From assembly GCF_018139145.2 (NCBI RefSeq), contig NC_059478.1:6696001-6760000 (forward strand): a DNA stretch of 64,000 nt. Direction: 5' to 3'. Positions 42,501 to 56,324 of this stretch are shown here, one piece after another. The notes beneath the pieces were generated by a model, which did no database searches, was not told the origin of the DNA, and worked only from the letters and a program-made list of their open reading frames with translations. Both the position numbers and the translations under genes were made by a program. Each line of letters begins with the position of its first letter. Positions within the stretch are counted from its first letter, which is position 1. Source of the stretch: Gymnogyps californianus (taxonomy: Eukaryota; Chordata; Aves; Accipitriformes; Cathartidae).

Positions 42501-45500
42501 ATTTAACATCTATTTCCAAAGCAGAAACACTGAGGCAGGCAGCCTCTCACCTCTTTTGATCAGAAAGCCTGAGACTTCAGAGGCTTTCCAGCTGACAGCT
42601 TTGTCAGAATGGGTACTTCTCTGTGAAATGGCTTGGCTTAGATGAAGCATCGTATTTCAACAAAACCATTCTGACAAGCTCCAGTATAAGATCATGAGGG
42701 CTGAGGCATAAATCAAACAGCACAGCTTAAAGATACACCACAAATGAAGACAAGCTTTTTCTTATCCACTGTGTTTTTTATACAACACTCAAAGCAATGC
42801 AGGCAGGTTTTGTCTCGACAGACTACTGGAGTGATCTAGTTTGGCAAGTCCTACCTGGAAACAATTCAACAAAGCCCCTATTGAAGGCTCTAGACAGTGC
42901 ACCTTCTAGCCTAGATGAAGGGCAAGTGCAAACCACCTAACACAGGTGGAAGTCAGAGAGAATTACCGTGGCTTTGCATGCATTCAGAACTGTAACACTG
43001 CTGCGGCACCACCATATCAGCCCTCATTACTCTTCCCCTGGATAAAGCAGTCTCGAATGTTACTGTGCTCAAGATTACCTGTGGCAGCTGCGGTCTTCTT
43101 TCCTGAATGCTGTATTTCACCCAGGCCATCACTGCATTGAACACCTGCTCTTCACTGCGAACATTTAACTCATCACTGGATATAATGTCTATGAGCTGAT
43201 TGGCAGGAAGCAGCATGAACTCCTCACTCTCCATTACCTGGTTAAATGGAAAGGGAAAAAAGAAAGTAAGGACAGCGGCCAAAGCTCCAGAGCCATTCAC
43301 CACTCCAGCACTTCAGTGCAACTCTAAAGGTGATACAGTCCACTTGAATTAGAGTCTAATGGACAGATCCAGTAAAGTGCCAAATACCCATCAGTTTTGT
43401 CATCAACACATGTAAAGGGTTTGCTGCACAGAGCAGAATGGAGTCCCTAGCAACACAAAAGACACTTCTAGATGGGGATGCAAGTGAAAGGGAATTTTAC
43501 ACCAAGTGTTCTTTTGTAGGACACTTTTAAAGGACTAAGCCATCAGAACACACTGATCACTGTTCAAAATTTAGGAAAAACAAAGCCCTTCTTTAAATCA
43601 GTCTCCTTGTTTGCTATGTCTAATACATAATGCAGAGATAAAAATGTTGCATAGGTGATAAATACGACTGAAAAGTGGTATCAGAATAGAGAGGCTCTGT
43701 TCACAAGAAATCCAAAACAGAGCACAAAAATAAGAGTCTCAGAAACAAGTTACCAGAGGCATTGAAGAGAACATGGCAAGTCTTCCTGAACGCCGATTTG
43801 TGGCAGAACAGAAAATATTTCAGGAGGGGGGAGATGGACTCGTTTGATCCTGCCTCTTTCATTCACTCTAAATATATACATAGAGTATGCACAAGTCCAG
43901 ATGTGCTTAAAAGGGAATCAGAGCCTCCTAAGGCCCTGAGGACTGATCTCTTGTGAAATTCAAGCCACTGACAATCTGCAAACACGTTAATTCCTTCAGT
44001 ACCCTAGACAGCGACCGAGTTTCTCAGGAGGCTTTAGCTGCCACTGGAGGACTGCTCACACAACACACCACAGAGCACACGCGAGTCAGTCTGCGACTGC
44101 CTTGAGAGGTTACAGAGCTCATGCACAACCATGTCTTCTGCACAGATACCAGGTAGATGAGAAAGACGCAAGAACCAAAATGAAGAGAACTGCAGAAATG
44201 GTTTGACTGATAACTGCCAGCTTGGCTTCCCTACAAGCATTCCCAGTCTGTAGCCTGTAATCTCCGAGAGGTTCAGTGACAGAAAATAACTGAATATTGG
44301 CTTGTCCTTATCATTTGCGACCACATTAGAATTCCATGACTTATTTTATGATTTGCAGCATAAATGAAAGCAAAATACATTCTTTGACATGATCATCTGT
44401 CGTGATTTAACCCCAGCCAGCAACTAAGCACCACACAGCCGCTCGCTCGCTCACTCCCCCCGGGTTGGGATGGGGGAAAGAATTGGAAGGGTAAAAGTGA
44501 GAAAGCTCATGGGTTGAGATAAAGACAGTTTAATAGGTAAAGCAAAAGCCGCACGCACAAGCAAAGCAAAACAAGGAATTCATTCGCCACTTCCCATGGG
44601 CAGGCAGGTGTTCAGCCATCTCCAGGAAAGCAGGGCTCCATCACGCCTAACAGTTACTTGGGAAGACAAACGCCATCACTCCGAATGTCCCCCCCCTTCC
44701 TTCTTCTTCCCCCAGCTTTATATGCTGAGCATGATGTCATATGGTCTGGAATATCCCTTTGGGCAGTTGGGGTCAGCTGTCCCAGCTGTGTCCCCTCCCA
44801 GCTTCTTGTGCACCCCCAGCCTCCTCGCTGGTGGGGTGGGGTGAGAAGCAGAAGAGGCTTTGACTCTGTGTAAGCACTGCTCAGCAGTAACTAAGACATC
44901 CCTGAATTATCAACAATGTTTTCAGCACAAATCCAAAACATAGCCTCATACTAGCTACTATGAAGAAAACTAACTCTATCCCAGCCAAAACCAGCACATC
45001 ATCTCAACAGCAATCAGCTGTGCAGTCCTTTTAATTACCTAAAGAAATTACTTAAGAGCACTGAATGAATATGCAAAAATTGCCAAGTTACTGACAACAG
45101 AAAATATTGTTAAACAAGAACACAACAGACAATGAGATCAGTTACCAGACTTTGTTCTTGGATCCTGTGGGCTTTCAGGGGCAGCAAGAGCCACAACAAG
45201 GTTAGCCCACACACTTCTTCAGCCTTAGAGTAAGAACTGGGTTGGTCATTAAAGATCTTTATCAGCATTTTTCCATAGTCTCCCTCCCTTCTACGTAGAC
45301 TAGCTTATGTCTAAACTTTACCCCAACAGTTTGTAAATGCAGCCTCAGACTCTGAAAACAGAGGTTCTGGAAATTCATGAGTTAAGGATGGTCGTCCAGA
45401 CTCTCCCTTCCACCCTCAGAAAACCCAGTTGCATCGATGGCCTCACAAAACTCAAAGTACTGGAAGCGCTTCTGCAAACGAAGTTATTACTACTATGCAA

Positions 45501-48500
45501 TTTGTTAGTTTACATAGTAAAACGAATAATTATTTTAAATGCTTTGGCTTAATTATCAGGACACTAATAATTACCTGACTAATATTAATGGTCTATTTGA
45601 CTGACTTGCTTACTAAACAAGAATTGGATGGGCTTCATTTCTTCTACAGTATTCATGTGCATTACTGCTTTTAAAAACAGATAGAATAAATGTCAGAATA
45701 TACAATATGGAGTGCAATTTTTGTCTGCTGATACAAAGTACAAGTTGTTCATGCTTAAGTATATTTTTTCCCTTCACACAGATGTCAGAGACCAAACAAA
45801 AAAATACAAAGGCTGTTCTTGTACAGCGGAGTTGTTAATAGAACCATTTCACATTACATGCACAAGATTCACTAGGGGTTTTAGGCAACAAATTAAATTG
45901 AGGGGAATAGAAAACTTGGAAAAACATTTTACCAACAAGTTAATGATGTAATGCAGCAATACGCATAAAAATTAATAGAACTAGAGGTTAGCACAGCAGA
46001 GGACATGAAGCAATTCAAACTGCATTCAAAGTAACTGCATGGGCTGGCCTGATGCCTAGCACTTAATATTGTACATTGCCATTCAGGAAATTCCCATCTC
46101 ATGTTTCTTTTTGCCGGCTTGGAGGAACGATGACCATACAGCCTCTGCAGAGGAAGGCACATTTTTTATCAGTTCTCAGCCTCCACAGTGGAGGATGATT
46201 AAGTAGCCAAGTCACAGGCTTCCATCAGGGATTACCAATCCACTCTCCAGATGGAAAACAACGGCAGAACAAAATACAATCCCAACAAGCAGTACCACTA
46301 AGATTGTCTGCAGAGAAACAGTGGAAGCAAAAGAAGTGATAATTAAGGATGAAGAGCTGCAAAACTCCAGGGGCACTGAAAGGGACACCAAAACCTGCCC
46401 AAGCCAAAGAAACAGTGCTCTAATCTAAGCAATTGTTTTCCAGAGGCCACGATTCAGTTAAGCCAATAATAATCTGCATCATCTTTGAGGAGGAAAGCGT
46501 TTTCTCGAGCCCAAAACTTCTGCCTTTGTGAGCTTTAACAGGGGTAAGGAAGACAGGAAGCGGTCTTCGAGGGACTGCAAAAGAAAAGAACCCCATAGCA
46601 AGCAGCTCTTAACAGCCAGCTGCATGTATTAATGCTAAAACATTTTAAAACAAAATTGTTATGCTGTTAAAAAGTTATTTAGAGGCTTGTAAGCATGCCC
46701 TACTCGTGTAATAACAAGAGCAGCACAGATCTAACCATTAAAACGACCAAGTACTGAAAATAAACAACCATCTGGTTACCATCCTGCTCCCAAAAAAAAC
46801 ACAGAAGAAAAGAAATGCAGAGCAAGCACAGAGCACATGAAATGGTCAGCTAAAATGCAGGGCTTCTGGGAAATCACCAAGTTCTACAAAAAACAAGCTC
46901 TCATCTTAAACAGCAAAATCTATTTTCTAGTCTTTATGGTTAGGAAAGATGTATTTAATTGCAACTTTTAGAGTAAACTGATGTCATGTGTCTACAGTTA
47001 GATACCAAATTATTGTCTTCAATGTGTCCAACAGTCAAGTTCAATTGTGTCTGCTTCTGCTCATATTTTTCTTAAGTACTACCTGACTGAAATTAATACA
47101 ATTTCAATCTGTTTCCTGCAGGGAAAAAAAAGTCGGCAAGCTGCGATCAATCACTTACATACTGCCACTTCTCTGGGGAAACTAAATTAGCATCACGAGT
47201 CGATACTGGAGTCACTCCCTTTGGAAAGGATCTACCTGGGAAGCAGGTGGAAAGAGATTTCTCCGCAGCAGGCTACCTGTTCCAAGGGATGGAAGAGTAC
47301 AGTTTCTGGAAGAGGCAAGAGACTAATCTCTCCAGCAGGGGAACAGACCTTCACGCTGAGCCCACTCCTCGAGAGTAGGTGCTTCCAAAACAGTCGCAAA
47401 TTCTTGCCCTTCCAACCAAGGCTCAGGAAAGACACTTAAAAGTATTGGGCTCCTTTCTACATCTGGGTGTATAGTTAAGTAAAGACCCACTCTTCTCAGA
47501 CTATTGCTCCCAGAATCTTTAATTATTATGCTGATCCTTCCCTGAATCAGTTGCTGGCAATTTTTTTTCCCCCCAAAATCATCTAGGCAGAATTAACAAA
47601 GGAAGAGAGACTTGAGTTTATAAAGGTCAGCTACAAAATTACACATTTGAATTACTTTCAAACAACTTCTGCTGAATCATAGATGTAAACCCCTAGTTCT
47701 GCTACAGCAAGGGAGTTGCAAACTCCACTGAGGCAGCTGTATGTTCCCCCATACACCTACTTTTCCAATCCCCAAACTCAACATCCATTTTTTTGGTTCT
47801 AATGATGTATCATCCTTACTTTACCACCTGTCTCCCCTCCCTTCATGTAGGATCCAGAACATTTCTGAAAGGAGAGTGGAATGTCACACCATTGTGCAGC
47901 CACATCAGATTCAATGCCAAATTCCAACTACACCTGTGACCTTGCCTTCCACGTAGCACTCTCCACACAACTTTAAGAGAAGAAATGCTATGGATTATAT
48001 ACAAATCACCAGTACGACACAGTCCTCCAAGTACCTCTTCCCTCTTTCTTCCCCACCTAACCGCTAGCACCCATCACTATCAGGGCACACAGCAGATGTA
48101 AAGGCAGGATTTGGAAAGAAGCATAAAATGAGAGGTGCTCAAAGCTCTCACAGGACACATTCATGCATTTTACGCCGTGACTCCAGCACACTAGCTTCTT
48201 ACCTCCTGGAAGTTATGCTGTGTGAACTTGTCAGCAATCCTCAGCAGTTCACGGCACGAGTGAGTGTCCGCAAAAGCTCGGATGCCCAGGCAATTGGAAG
48301 GGTCCAACTGTCTCTTAAGGAACTCACAGCAGGCCTCCTGGATCTCGGCCAGCTGGAGAAGGCAAGCAGCTGGCAACAAGGTCTGGACATTTCCTTCTTC
48401 CACAGTGATCTGAGAGGTGTATGCAAAGTCAATCAGAAGTTCCATGGCCCTTTCGTCGATGTCTCTGATGACTACTTCCGTCTGCCGAGACTCTGCCAGC

Positions 48501-51500
48501 TCCCCAGTGAACATGGCTCGGAAGTAAGGGCTGCAGGCTGACAGAATCACCCTGTGGGCATAGATCTTTTTCGCACCGACTACTAGCACCACATCGCACA
48601 ACTCCCGGTGCTTCCGGAGAAGATTGATGACTTCCAAAGTTTGTCGAGGGTGCTTGTCAGAGATGTAGGGCATGCGAGCAGGCTGCGGCACCCCTTCTGG
48701 CAGTTTGTTAGGATCTCCGAGTGTGCAACGGCTAGTCACATCCATTCCGGTCTCTCCTGGTCGAGTACTTGTACACCTACAGCGGAGGAAGTCATAAGAC
48801 AGAACCATCATCAACTAATCTACCACCAACTGTCAGCCAAAGCTCTAGGGCTCGCACCAATTACGAGCGCAAAACCAGCAGTGCCCACAGCTCCATGCTG
48901 GAATGTGGAAACAAGCACATGATCACGTGAAAGAGGAATCTGTCTCAAACCAAAGCTTACCTAGAAGTAAACAAATGCCAACTTGCAACAGGCTTATATT
49001 TATACCTATTTTATATGCTTTCTATGACACACCGCTGTAATATCCAACTGCACATACATATTTATTAACTGAACCTCATAATAGCCTTGTGTGGTAGAGA
49101 AGTATTATCCCCATTTCACAGAGAGTGACTCAAAGAAGAGAAGATTAGCTGACTTGCCCATTGTCACTTGAGTTTTCTTTGACAGAGCTGGAGATGGATT
49201 TCCATTGCAAAGAATTCCAGCTGCATGATTTAACCAAACTGCTCTGTTCTTCTACCTAAATTTTTGATAGGGTTGCTCATCACTGTGATACCTGAACACA
49301 CTAAACTGTCGCACAGGCTTCAGTAACTTAAAATGGCCTGCAGCCTACCACGAGTATCTTTCAGGTTCACAGAATATCCATTTAATCATCACCTCTTAAG
49401 TTATTTTTGAATTATGGAGGCTTCTGACTCAATCCACTTTCCCTGACATGTTTCAAAAGAAGGTTAATCTTTCCCAAGAATGGCAGACTAAGAACTGCAG
49501 AAGGCAATCGGGATTATCAGACCAGTCAGGAAGAAGTCAAAACAATCAAAGTATCCACAACTATAGGCCTACCAAAAAAGGAAGAAAATAAAGTCAAGAT
49601 GGTAACTTTAGAGATGAGGAACAACTTGAGAATATATAAACCAAGTTTCTGGCACAGAGTAGGAAAAACATACTATCTTCCCAGCTCCACATGCAATGTT
49701 CTAGCTATCTGATGTCCTTCTTTACAAAAGTTCAGGTACTTTTCCTTTATCCCTCACATCCCTGAGCAGATGTCAGCCCTGCCACAGCTTAAGTGCAATA
49801 CCCCTCCACACAGCAGCACAACAATGCTGACAGATCACGCTTCGCACCATGGATGCTACTAACTTGAGAGAACGGGAACGCAGTATTGCCCCAAGCCCTT
49901 CTGCAGTTCTGCAGGGATGAACCAAGATGACACATCTCATACCTCACTTTGCAGAGACGTCTGCCTACACCCCAGGCTTCACTATCGTGTTATGACTGAA
50001 ATCAGTGCTAAACAAGAATTAAACCCAACTCTATTTTCAGCAATCAGACTAAATAAGCAGATCAGTGCACACGTGAGACGCCATTTCGCATGTTCCAAGC
50101 ATATGTGAATTTCTGCCACATATCATATGCACAATTATTTTAAAAGATGGATCAGCACCAGGGACATATCAATTACTATGAAAATAAAGAAAAGGTAGGA
50201 AACTACTGCCTCTTCCCACTTCAAAGCAAAACCATCACTTAGAGCAATTAAAGCATACTGAGCAAAATATCAGAATATTGATGTTTATGAATTATCCAGT
50301 GAGTGCACTGGCTGTTGGAGATATACTGAAAGACCCAATACACCCTATCCATTACCAGCTTCTCTGGTACGCTGGCATTCGTGAGCTGTCACTACCTCAC
50401 TTTGTTCATATTAAGACTTAAAAAGAAATCTAACTTTGTTTTGCCGTTGCTCAATGTATTTTGCAGCACACTTGAAGGAAAGAATTAAAAAAAAGCCTCA
50501 CATCTTTTCCTCTCATTATTATGTCAAATGCACTTTCTAACCACAGGGAAACCAGTCTCTCTGCAGCAGCACGAATTATTCACTTGCATCTTAGCCTGTT
50601 TTCCCATTCCCCCCACACCCTCTCCTTGATCATCATATTCAGATGTTTCAGACCATTACCTCTTCCTCATATCTTAGTTACACAGATCCAGCTGGGTCTC
50701 CCCTCTGGGTTTTGCTGCTTGCTCCTGTTCAGCCTCTGCACTTTAAATGCCTTGGGTTTGTATCCCTACTCCATCTTTTTTATATCCATCACCGTTCTCC
50801 TTTTCTGACACCTCTGACAAATCCTTCTGTTGTTATACTGCCTCTCGCTCTCCTCCACCCACTCTTGTCCCTCACAACCCAAATTCACCTTGTGGGGTTT
50901 GACAACCATTTTCAAAGCTCTGCCAAGTTCCTCACAAACAATGCAGCTAAGCTCTCCTCACAGCAGCATACGCAAACTAAGTTTAATGGTACCCCTACAA
51001 AAACCCCAAGAAACCTTGGCTAAAGATTAATTTACCTAATTGGCTTACTTTCATAGTCCTTAGCAGGTAAGGCCAGAGGGGAAGTAATTTAATCCTTCTA
51101 CCAAGAGATGGAGAAAGGTGGTGACAAAAATCCCCCTGTAGAGTCTAGCTCTTGCTAAGCAAGCCAAATGGATTTTATTGTGCCTTAGGGGTTTCAAGCT
51201 ATGTCAAACCAATCCCTGGGAGAAAAAAGAAAAAATAAGAGCCCTATTAAGACACATGCTACTGTAATAATTTTGTACAGTTTGTCTTGACCAGGCTGTC
51301 AGTGAAAGCATCTAAGCACAGAACAAGCATTCTTCAAATAAAAACCCAGTTCACATAACTACAGATCACAACAGATGGCCTACGTCCAGGACAGGACCTC
51401 CTTTTGGAAAGCAGAACCCCTCTGTTACACCTGTAGGCTTTCCCCAAAGACAACCCCCACTAAAAACAGCCCTAAAGCAGATCTCAAAGAGCTTTTTAGA

Positions 51501-54500
51501 CTGGCACAGATTCTAAGTACAAAAAGATTAGATTAAGGCTATGCTGCCACAAGGAATACAGTGTACCTTGTCAATCCCACCACCCAAGACTCTTTGCTGA
51601 CACAGAGCAATGGGGTGGACCATCTTACGCCATGTGATTAGTTGGCCAGATTTAGGCAGTAGTCCTAGTCCTTCCTAGCCAGGACAGAACAGGATTTTTC
51701 TGCCCAAATGAGACTCTGCTGAACACATCTTTAAATTAACTAACTGAAAAGGACTCTGGTTAGTAAGAACTGGAGGCATTCCTGCATTGTTCCCATGGGC
51801 GTTTATCTGAGTGCCTGCATTGTATCCACCCTCCTTCCTCCAGGAGAGAAAGTGCTGGTTAATGATTAAAGAAAATTGAATGGATGGAAAAAAGAGTAAT
51901 AATCAAATTAGCACTCGTGATTCATCCATAACTTATCTCTGGGTAATGCAGAAGCTAGTGATCAATGGGCTTGGGAATTTCCATACTGGATCAAACCAGA
52001 TGCTTGATGTTAAGCACTATGGGTTGCTGCTATACACAGGCACAGAGGTGTGAATTAAAAGGACACCATCTGATGGCATGTGTCTCCACGAGGATAATAA
52101 TTTAACTGCATTATATGCGCATTATGCATATATATGCATAGAGAATGAAATGATGAGTCAGTAGCTTAGAGGTGTGAAAGACAGAAGGCAGCACTTGATT
52201 CTCACATGGCAGGCTAGCTGCCTCCACACACACACACAAAGCTAAGAGCTGCTCCTGACTACTCAGGGTGATTAAGAAGGGTTGAGGATCTGAGAGGAAA
52301 CGTGTATGCAAGGATAAAAGATTCACACCCAGCTATGCAGATATTCTGGGATTAGCTTCCATCAAAATGCAGGGCTGGGGAAATCAGCAAATACATTGGG
52401 ATTAAGAAAGGGCTGACAAAGGATCAGTTTTTGTAGCACGCTGCTGAGAAGTACAAATGGGAACACAGGCAGTCTGCAACACTAAGTCAGCTAAATAAAT
52501 CAGCTGCTCTGCCTCCATTTTATTCAGCTATGCCAGTTCCCAAAACTTTATTCATTAACACAGGCATCTATGAGACATTCATTCTCAGAGCTTATAGCAG
52601 CTTCTTCCAAAGTTCAAAAAATTATCTAATAACACATATCTAAGAAAAATTCTCTCCGATAGTGTCAGAGAGCTCCTTAACTTTCAAGTTAGAGTGGCCT
52701 GCATTTTTTTGTTTAAGATAATGTATGTTTTAGCATGAGTTTACAAGCAAGCTTTAATACAGTTCAGCAGAAAACAGTAGGCTGACCTAAGGCCTATGAA
52801 ACAGAACAAGCCTCAGGCTGAAAACATCAACTGAAATCCAAAATCATACATTGCTCTAGTGGATTTCAGTAGCAACGGGTTTTAGTAGCAAATGAAAATA
52901 ACAAACCAAACCAGTAGTGATTTCTGTCAACACCTTGCTTTGAATTTAACACATACACAAAGAAAATATTTCCTATACTCATTACAGAACTGCTAGAACA
53001 ACGATTTTGATTTGGCCCAGCCAAAGGTGATACCTTCAGCAACAGAAGTAACCACCACAACACTGCCAACTAAGTAAATGGAAATGTTTTATTGTGGCAA
53101 TCGGTACTCTAGGAATTAGCTAAAAGTCTGATTATTAGTAAAAATACCACTGATTCCTTTTCTTACCTAGCCAGCAAGGTTTAGGTATACGTTCTCAATG
53201 AGGTTGAGTTATGCAAACAACCGGATAAACCTGACTGCAATATTATTTTACATTACTCAAAAGGAGTATAGCAAGGATCTGGTGTGTATGTCCCTATTTA
53301 CATTGTTTAGTTTCATTTTCACTGACCAAGCCCAGAAAACTCAGTTTCACCAAGAATGAGGATGTCCATACTCTGAAAGATGAGGTCATTACCGGAGTCT
53401 TCCAAAACCTTCCAAAGCCTTTTGCAGTTTGTCTTGGGCAAGAGCTACGTCCAAGCAATCGGTTAACTTCCTGAGTGCATGAGGGCCCCAAGTGCACCGT
53501 CGGGATCTGCAGCCTCTCCCCATCAGTGGGGTCTGGCTGCCTGTCCTCGAGCCAGCTCCGATACAGCACTGCTGTAACCTGGGATCAGGCTGCCAGGAAA
53601 GAGCTGGGTGAGAAAGAGCTGGGAGGACCTCCCCACTTTGCTTGGGAGCTGCTCAAGCCCTCGTGCCTAGCCTGAGCTATGTTAAAGGCACATCTGCACC
53701 TAATCGTGTACCCCACTGATACTGACCTGCTGAGCTAGCTTCCTGGCTTGACCTCAGCCCTTCCTCATCACTACAGACTTGCCTGATGAGTACCAGACTC
53801 TTGACTGACGCTGATCATCAGATCTGCTCTGCCCTCCTTGCTCAGGTACTGTGGGACTACGCCCTTCACTGGAAAGGTCCCCTCTGCCTTGCTTTTACCT
53901 TCAGCAAAACAATGTTCCCTTGCTGCTCCCTGACAGTGAGAAAGAATAGCCTGCCCCAACTATCACTTCATTTCTAACGCAAGATAAATCCTGTTTGAAC
54001 ATCAATGCATTTTCTCTACTATAATCTTGACAGGAATAGCTGCAATTCCTCTTCTGTTCAAATTGTACTTCCCATCCTCTGAATGCTGTACACATTTGAT
54101 GCCAACTCACCACGTTTACTAATACAGTACTGGCCAAGTCTCGCTCCCCTCTTCTTGCAATATCTAACAGGACTCTCGCATGTGGCATTAAACAGCTGCA
54201 GAGCCCTGAGTAAAAGGATAAAAGGAAGTGGTCCACCATCTGTTTAGCTGGACTTCATAGGAAGATCTGTGAGCCTGAAATCCAATCAGGAACCTTTTAT
54301 CATTTTCTGCTAAGACACAGAGTAGAATAACAAACAGAAATTTTAACAATCCACGCAGAGGCCCTTAAAACATGCAAGCATCTTCAAGAACTGAAGTCTA
54401 CGGCTCATGGTAGAGCCATGCCTGTCAGGCTAGAGTGCAGCAATACAATACATCCAGGCAGAGAGATCAGCTGAAAGGTTAGTTCAAAAGTAAAGCCATG

Positions 54501-56287
54501 TAAATATGTCAAACGCGTTATCCATGCTCTACCCTGGCTTGCCATAGATGGAGGGAAAACAAAAGGTACTGAAAGGTCTGGTCTGCATCCATTATCCAAA
54601 TAAAATTAAAAAAAAAAAGAAAAAAAAAGGCAAAAAAAAGGCAAAAAAAAAAAAAAAAGCCTGAAGTGCCAGAATCAGCACCACAATAGAAAACCTCTAC
54701 TTCTTCAGCCCCGCACTGTTGCCCACCACTAAAACTACCCAGTCTGAGTGGCAGGCAGAACTTCCATGATAGCAAGTCCAAGGCCACAAACCCACAAAAG
54801 ACATACGAACTTCAGCACTTTAATTCTCTGCCTCAATGCAACATGCAGAAAACAGCAGACAAAAATAAATTTAGAACCTCAATTTTTCCATTAGGAACAC
54901 GAAAAATAGAGAGAAAACAAGAATACAAGCCAAGCTAGTCACCAATTTTATGTCATTTTGCAAAAACATTTTGATAAATGGAGTACAACATAAGAACCTG
55001 AAAAGCTGTGGTTTTACATTAGTTAAGATTTAAACAGTCTCCACTGTAGAAGACTAAGATGGAAGAGAGCTCGTCTGCTACTTAATCAGTCTTGGAGAAA
55101 AAGGAACTCACTGTAAAAGTCACACACAGCTCCTCACTGTCTAAACCACATTTCTTATCTTGGCAAAAGTATTGAACAATACATAGCCCCAGTGATGCCC
55201 ATATCATGTCCCAAGCTTTACTCATTAGCTTAACTGAAGCAGTGGCACAGTCTTTTTTTGTTGCGCTTGAGGGGTTCATTTAATTAAACAGTGTCACTCT
55301 TCAAGGGTTTAAATGACTTTATTTCTTACCTCCTTACACAGAACCCAGGCTAATGGTTTCTACAAATGCTGTAGCTAGAAATGCTCTACAGAGTCACCTA
55401 TGGTTAAAATTCCTTGCCTTCTCTTACACGACTGTTTACAGAATTATCCATAATAAAGTTTCCCTACTTTAAACATCCTAAAGAGTGCAGATAGACTAAG
55501 CAATTTGCATGAGTTCTCTTTACTTCATGTAGAGGTGTAGAACTTCTGGAAACTTTGCTTCCACACAGCCTGTATCACACACAGAAATATATCTGCTGTT
55601 AAGTTTTGCCATGGGATTCCCATCGGATAGTGAAAAGCAACTAGAACTAGCAGACAATCCTGTTTGCCAACCTGTCATCATGCTGATTTACTGTGACAAT
55701 TTTTTCTCTATATAACAGATAAAGTTTCTGACATAACCACAGCAAGAACTCCCCTGAATTAAACTTCAGCTGCATCTTCAGCTCATTAGAACTGAGGCAG
55801 CTGGCATCCATAATTAGAAAGGAAATCTCCTTTTCACCCAGGACCTCACCCCATCAAAGAGACTAAACTCCTTTAGTTAAGGGGAAAATAATGCCCCTTA
55901 GAAATCAAGTTTATTCCCAGGCAGCTTATTTCACACAATTGGAATACCTAAGTAATTAAATACTGGACTTTAAATATGATAGTAAATGGGGGAAGTAAGG
56001 AGGGGGGAATGGAGAATTATGATAACTTGTCTTCCGTACTCTTCCTAACAGCATGTTCATTTAAAGACATCTGGTCTTCTCAATATTGAAAATTAAATAC
56101 ATTTAAGGACTAAAGATGAATGCTTTATATTCTCATTCTCCCAGCCAGGCCTTTAAAAAAAAAACAAAAACAAACAACATTTTATGGTCTAGGCACTTAT
56201 GAAACCAACTCACATGATTTATCATATTTGGATAAGAGAAGGACAATTGTTTTTCATATCTTACCTGCGCATTGGCTTTCCGTCCAT
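33502..56287 (-). CDS. KLHL20: KLHL20, Kelch-like substrate adaptor of CUL3 E3 ligase (11 coding exons)
   Basis: KLHL20 recruits substrates to the CUL3-RBX1 ubiquitin ligase; known targets include DAPK1 and PML, and it also acts in the secretory pathway. Coding exons in transcript order: 56265-56287, 48203-48776, 43079-43237, 41819-41913, 40496-40611, 39932-40115, 38598-38741, 38259-38392, 37438-37646, 35688-35794, 33502-33586. All are GT-AG with matching phases, giving 609 aa, the human length. The BTB domain (about residues 58-165, [29 protein letters not shown]) is in the large exon. BACK follows ([15 protein letters not shown] to [12 protein letters not shown]). Six Kelch blades follow from about residue 317, each with a GG pair ([61 protein letters not shown]). 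It ends in MTHCESHIW. Nearly all residues I could compare equal human; residue 2 is Asp for Glu. Confidence 0.98.
44398..44998 (-). mobile_element. Solo LTR, same ERVL-type avian family (copy B)
   Basis: This 601-bp element begins TGTCGTGATTTAACCCC and ends CCAGCACA. It is flanked by a perfect 5-bp target-site duplication TCATC (44393-44397 and 44999-45003), the size used by ERVL-class elements. TATAAA read on the minus strand (44717-44722) and ATTAAA about 190 bp further along (44529-44534) define a minus-strand promoter and polyadenylation signal, the sense of the host gene KLHL20. There is no internal viral sequence. The perfect duplication and fewer internal expansions suggest it is younger than, or better kept than, copy A. 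Confidence 0.92.
44529..44534 (-). terminator. ATTAAA poly(A) signal inside solo LTR copy B
   Basis: ATTAAA on the minus strand, in sense with KLHL20, inside the intron between the exon at 48203-48776 and the exon at 43079-43237. In copy A the same spot reads ATTAAG, so only copy B keeps it. Confidence 0.4.
49050..49215 (-). mobile_element. MIR ancient SINE fragment
   Basis: AACCTCATAATAGCCTTGTG, then AAGTATTATCCCCATTTCAC and AGCTGACTTGCCCATTGTCA follow the reverse-complemented MIR consensus closely (cataacaaccctatgagg, tattatccccattttaca, agtgacttgcccaaggtca). It lies in the intron upstream of the KLHL20 BTB exon. This is the strongest MIR match in the window. Confidence 0.75.
53450..53950. 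other. GC-richer block of unknown origin in a KLHL20 intron
   Basis: This block stands out from its A/T-rich surroundings and has open frames on both strands, none of which I recognise. It could be an unrecognised LTR or other repeat. No ends or target-site duplication were found. Confidence 0.3.
54602..54658 (+). repeat. A-rich simple repeat
   Basis: Runs of 8 to 16 A residues separated by GG, G or GC. It may be an expanded retroposon tail; no body was recognised. Confidence 0.75.
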
Positions 56288-56324
56288 GCACCGTGAAGAG
56301 AAACCTTCACCCTATGCTTCAAGA
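56265..56324 (-). other. KLHL20: KLHL20 second exon: end of 5' UTR plus start codon
   Basis: A long pyrimidine tract read on the minus strand (about 56331-56363) precedes an AG acceptor at 56325-56326. The exon carries 37 nt of 5' UTR, then the ATG at 56287 and MDGKPMR, and ends in AG|GTAAG. The start context is weak (T at -3, G at +4), but the peptide matches the conserved KLHL20 N-terminus. Confidence 0.8.

Noticed and set aside
48128..48541. 137-codon plus-strand frame over the KLHL20 BTB exon
   Set aside because: Antisense shadow of a highly conserved coding exon.
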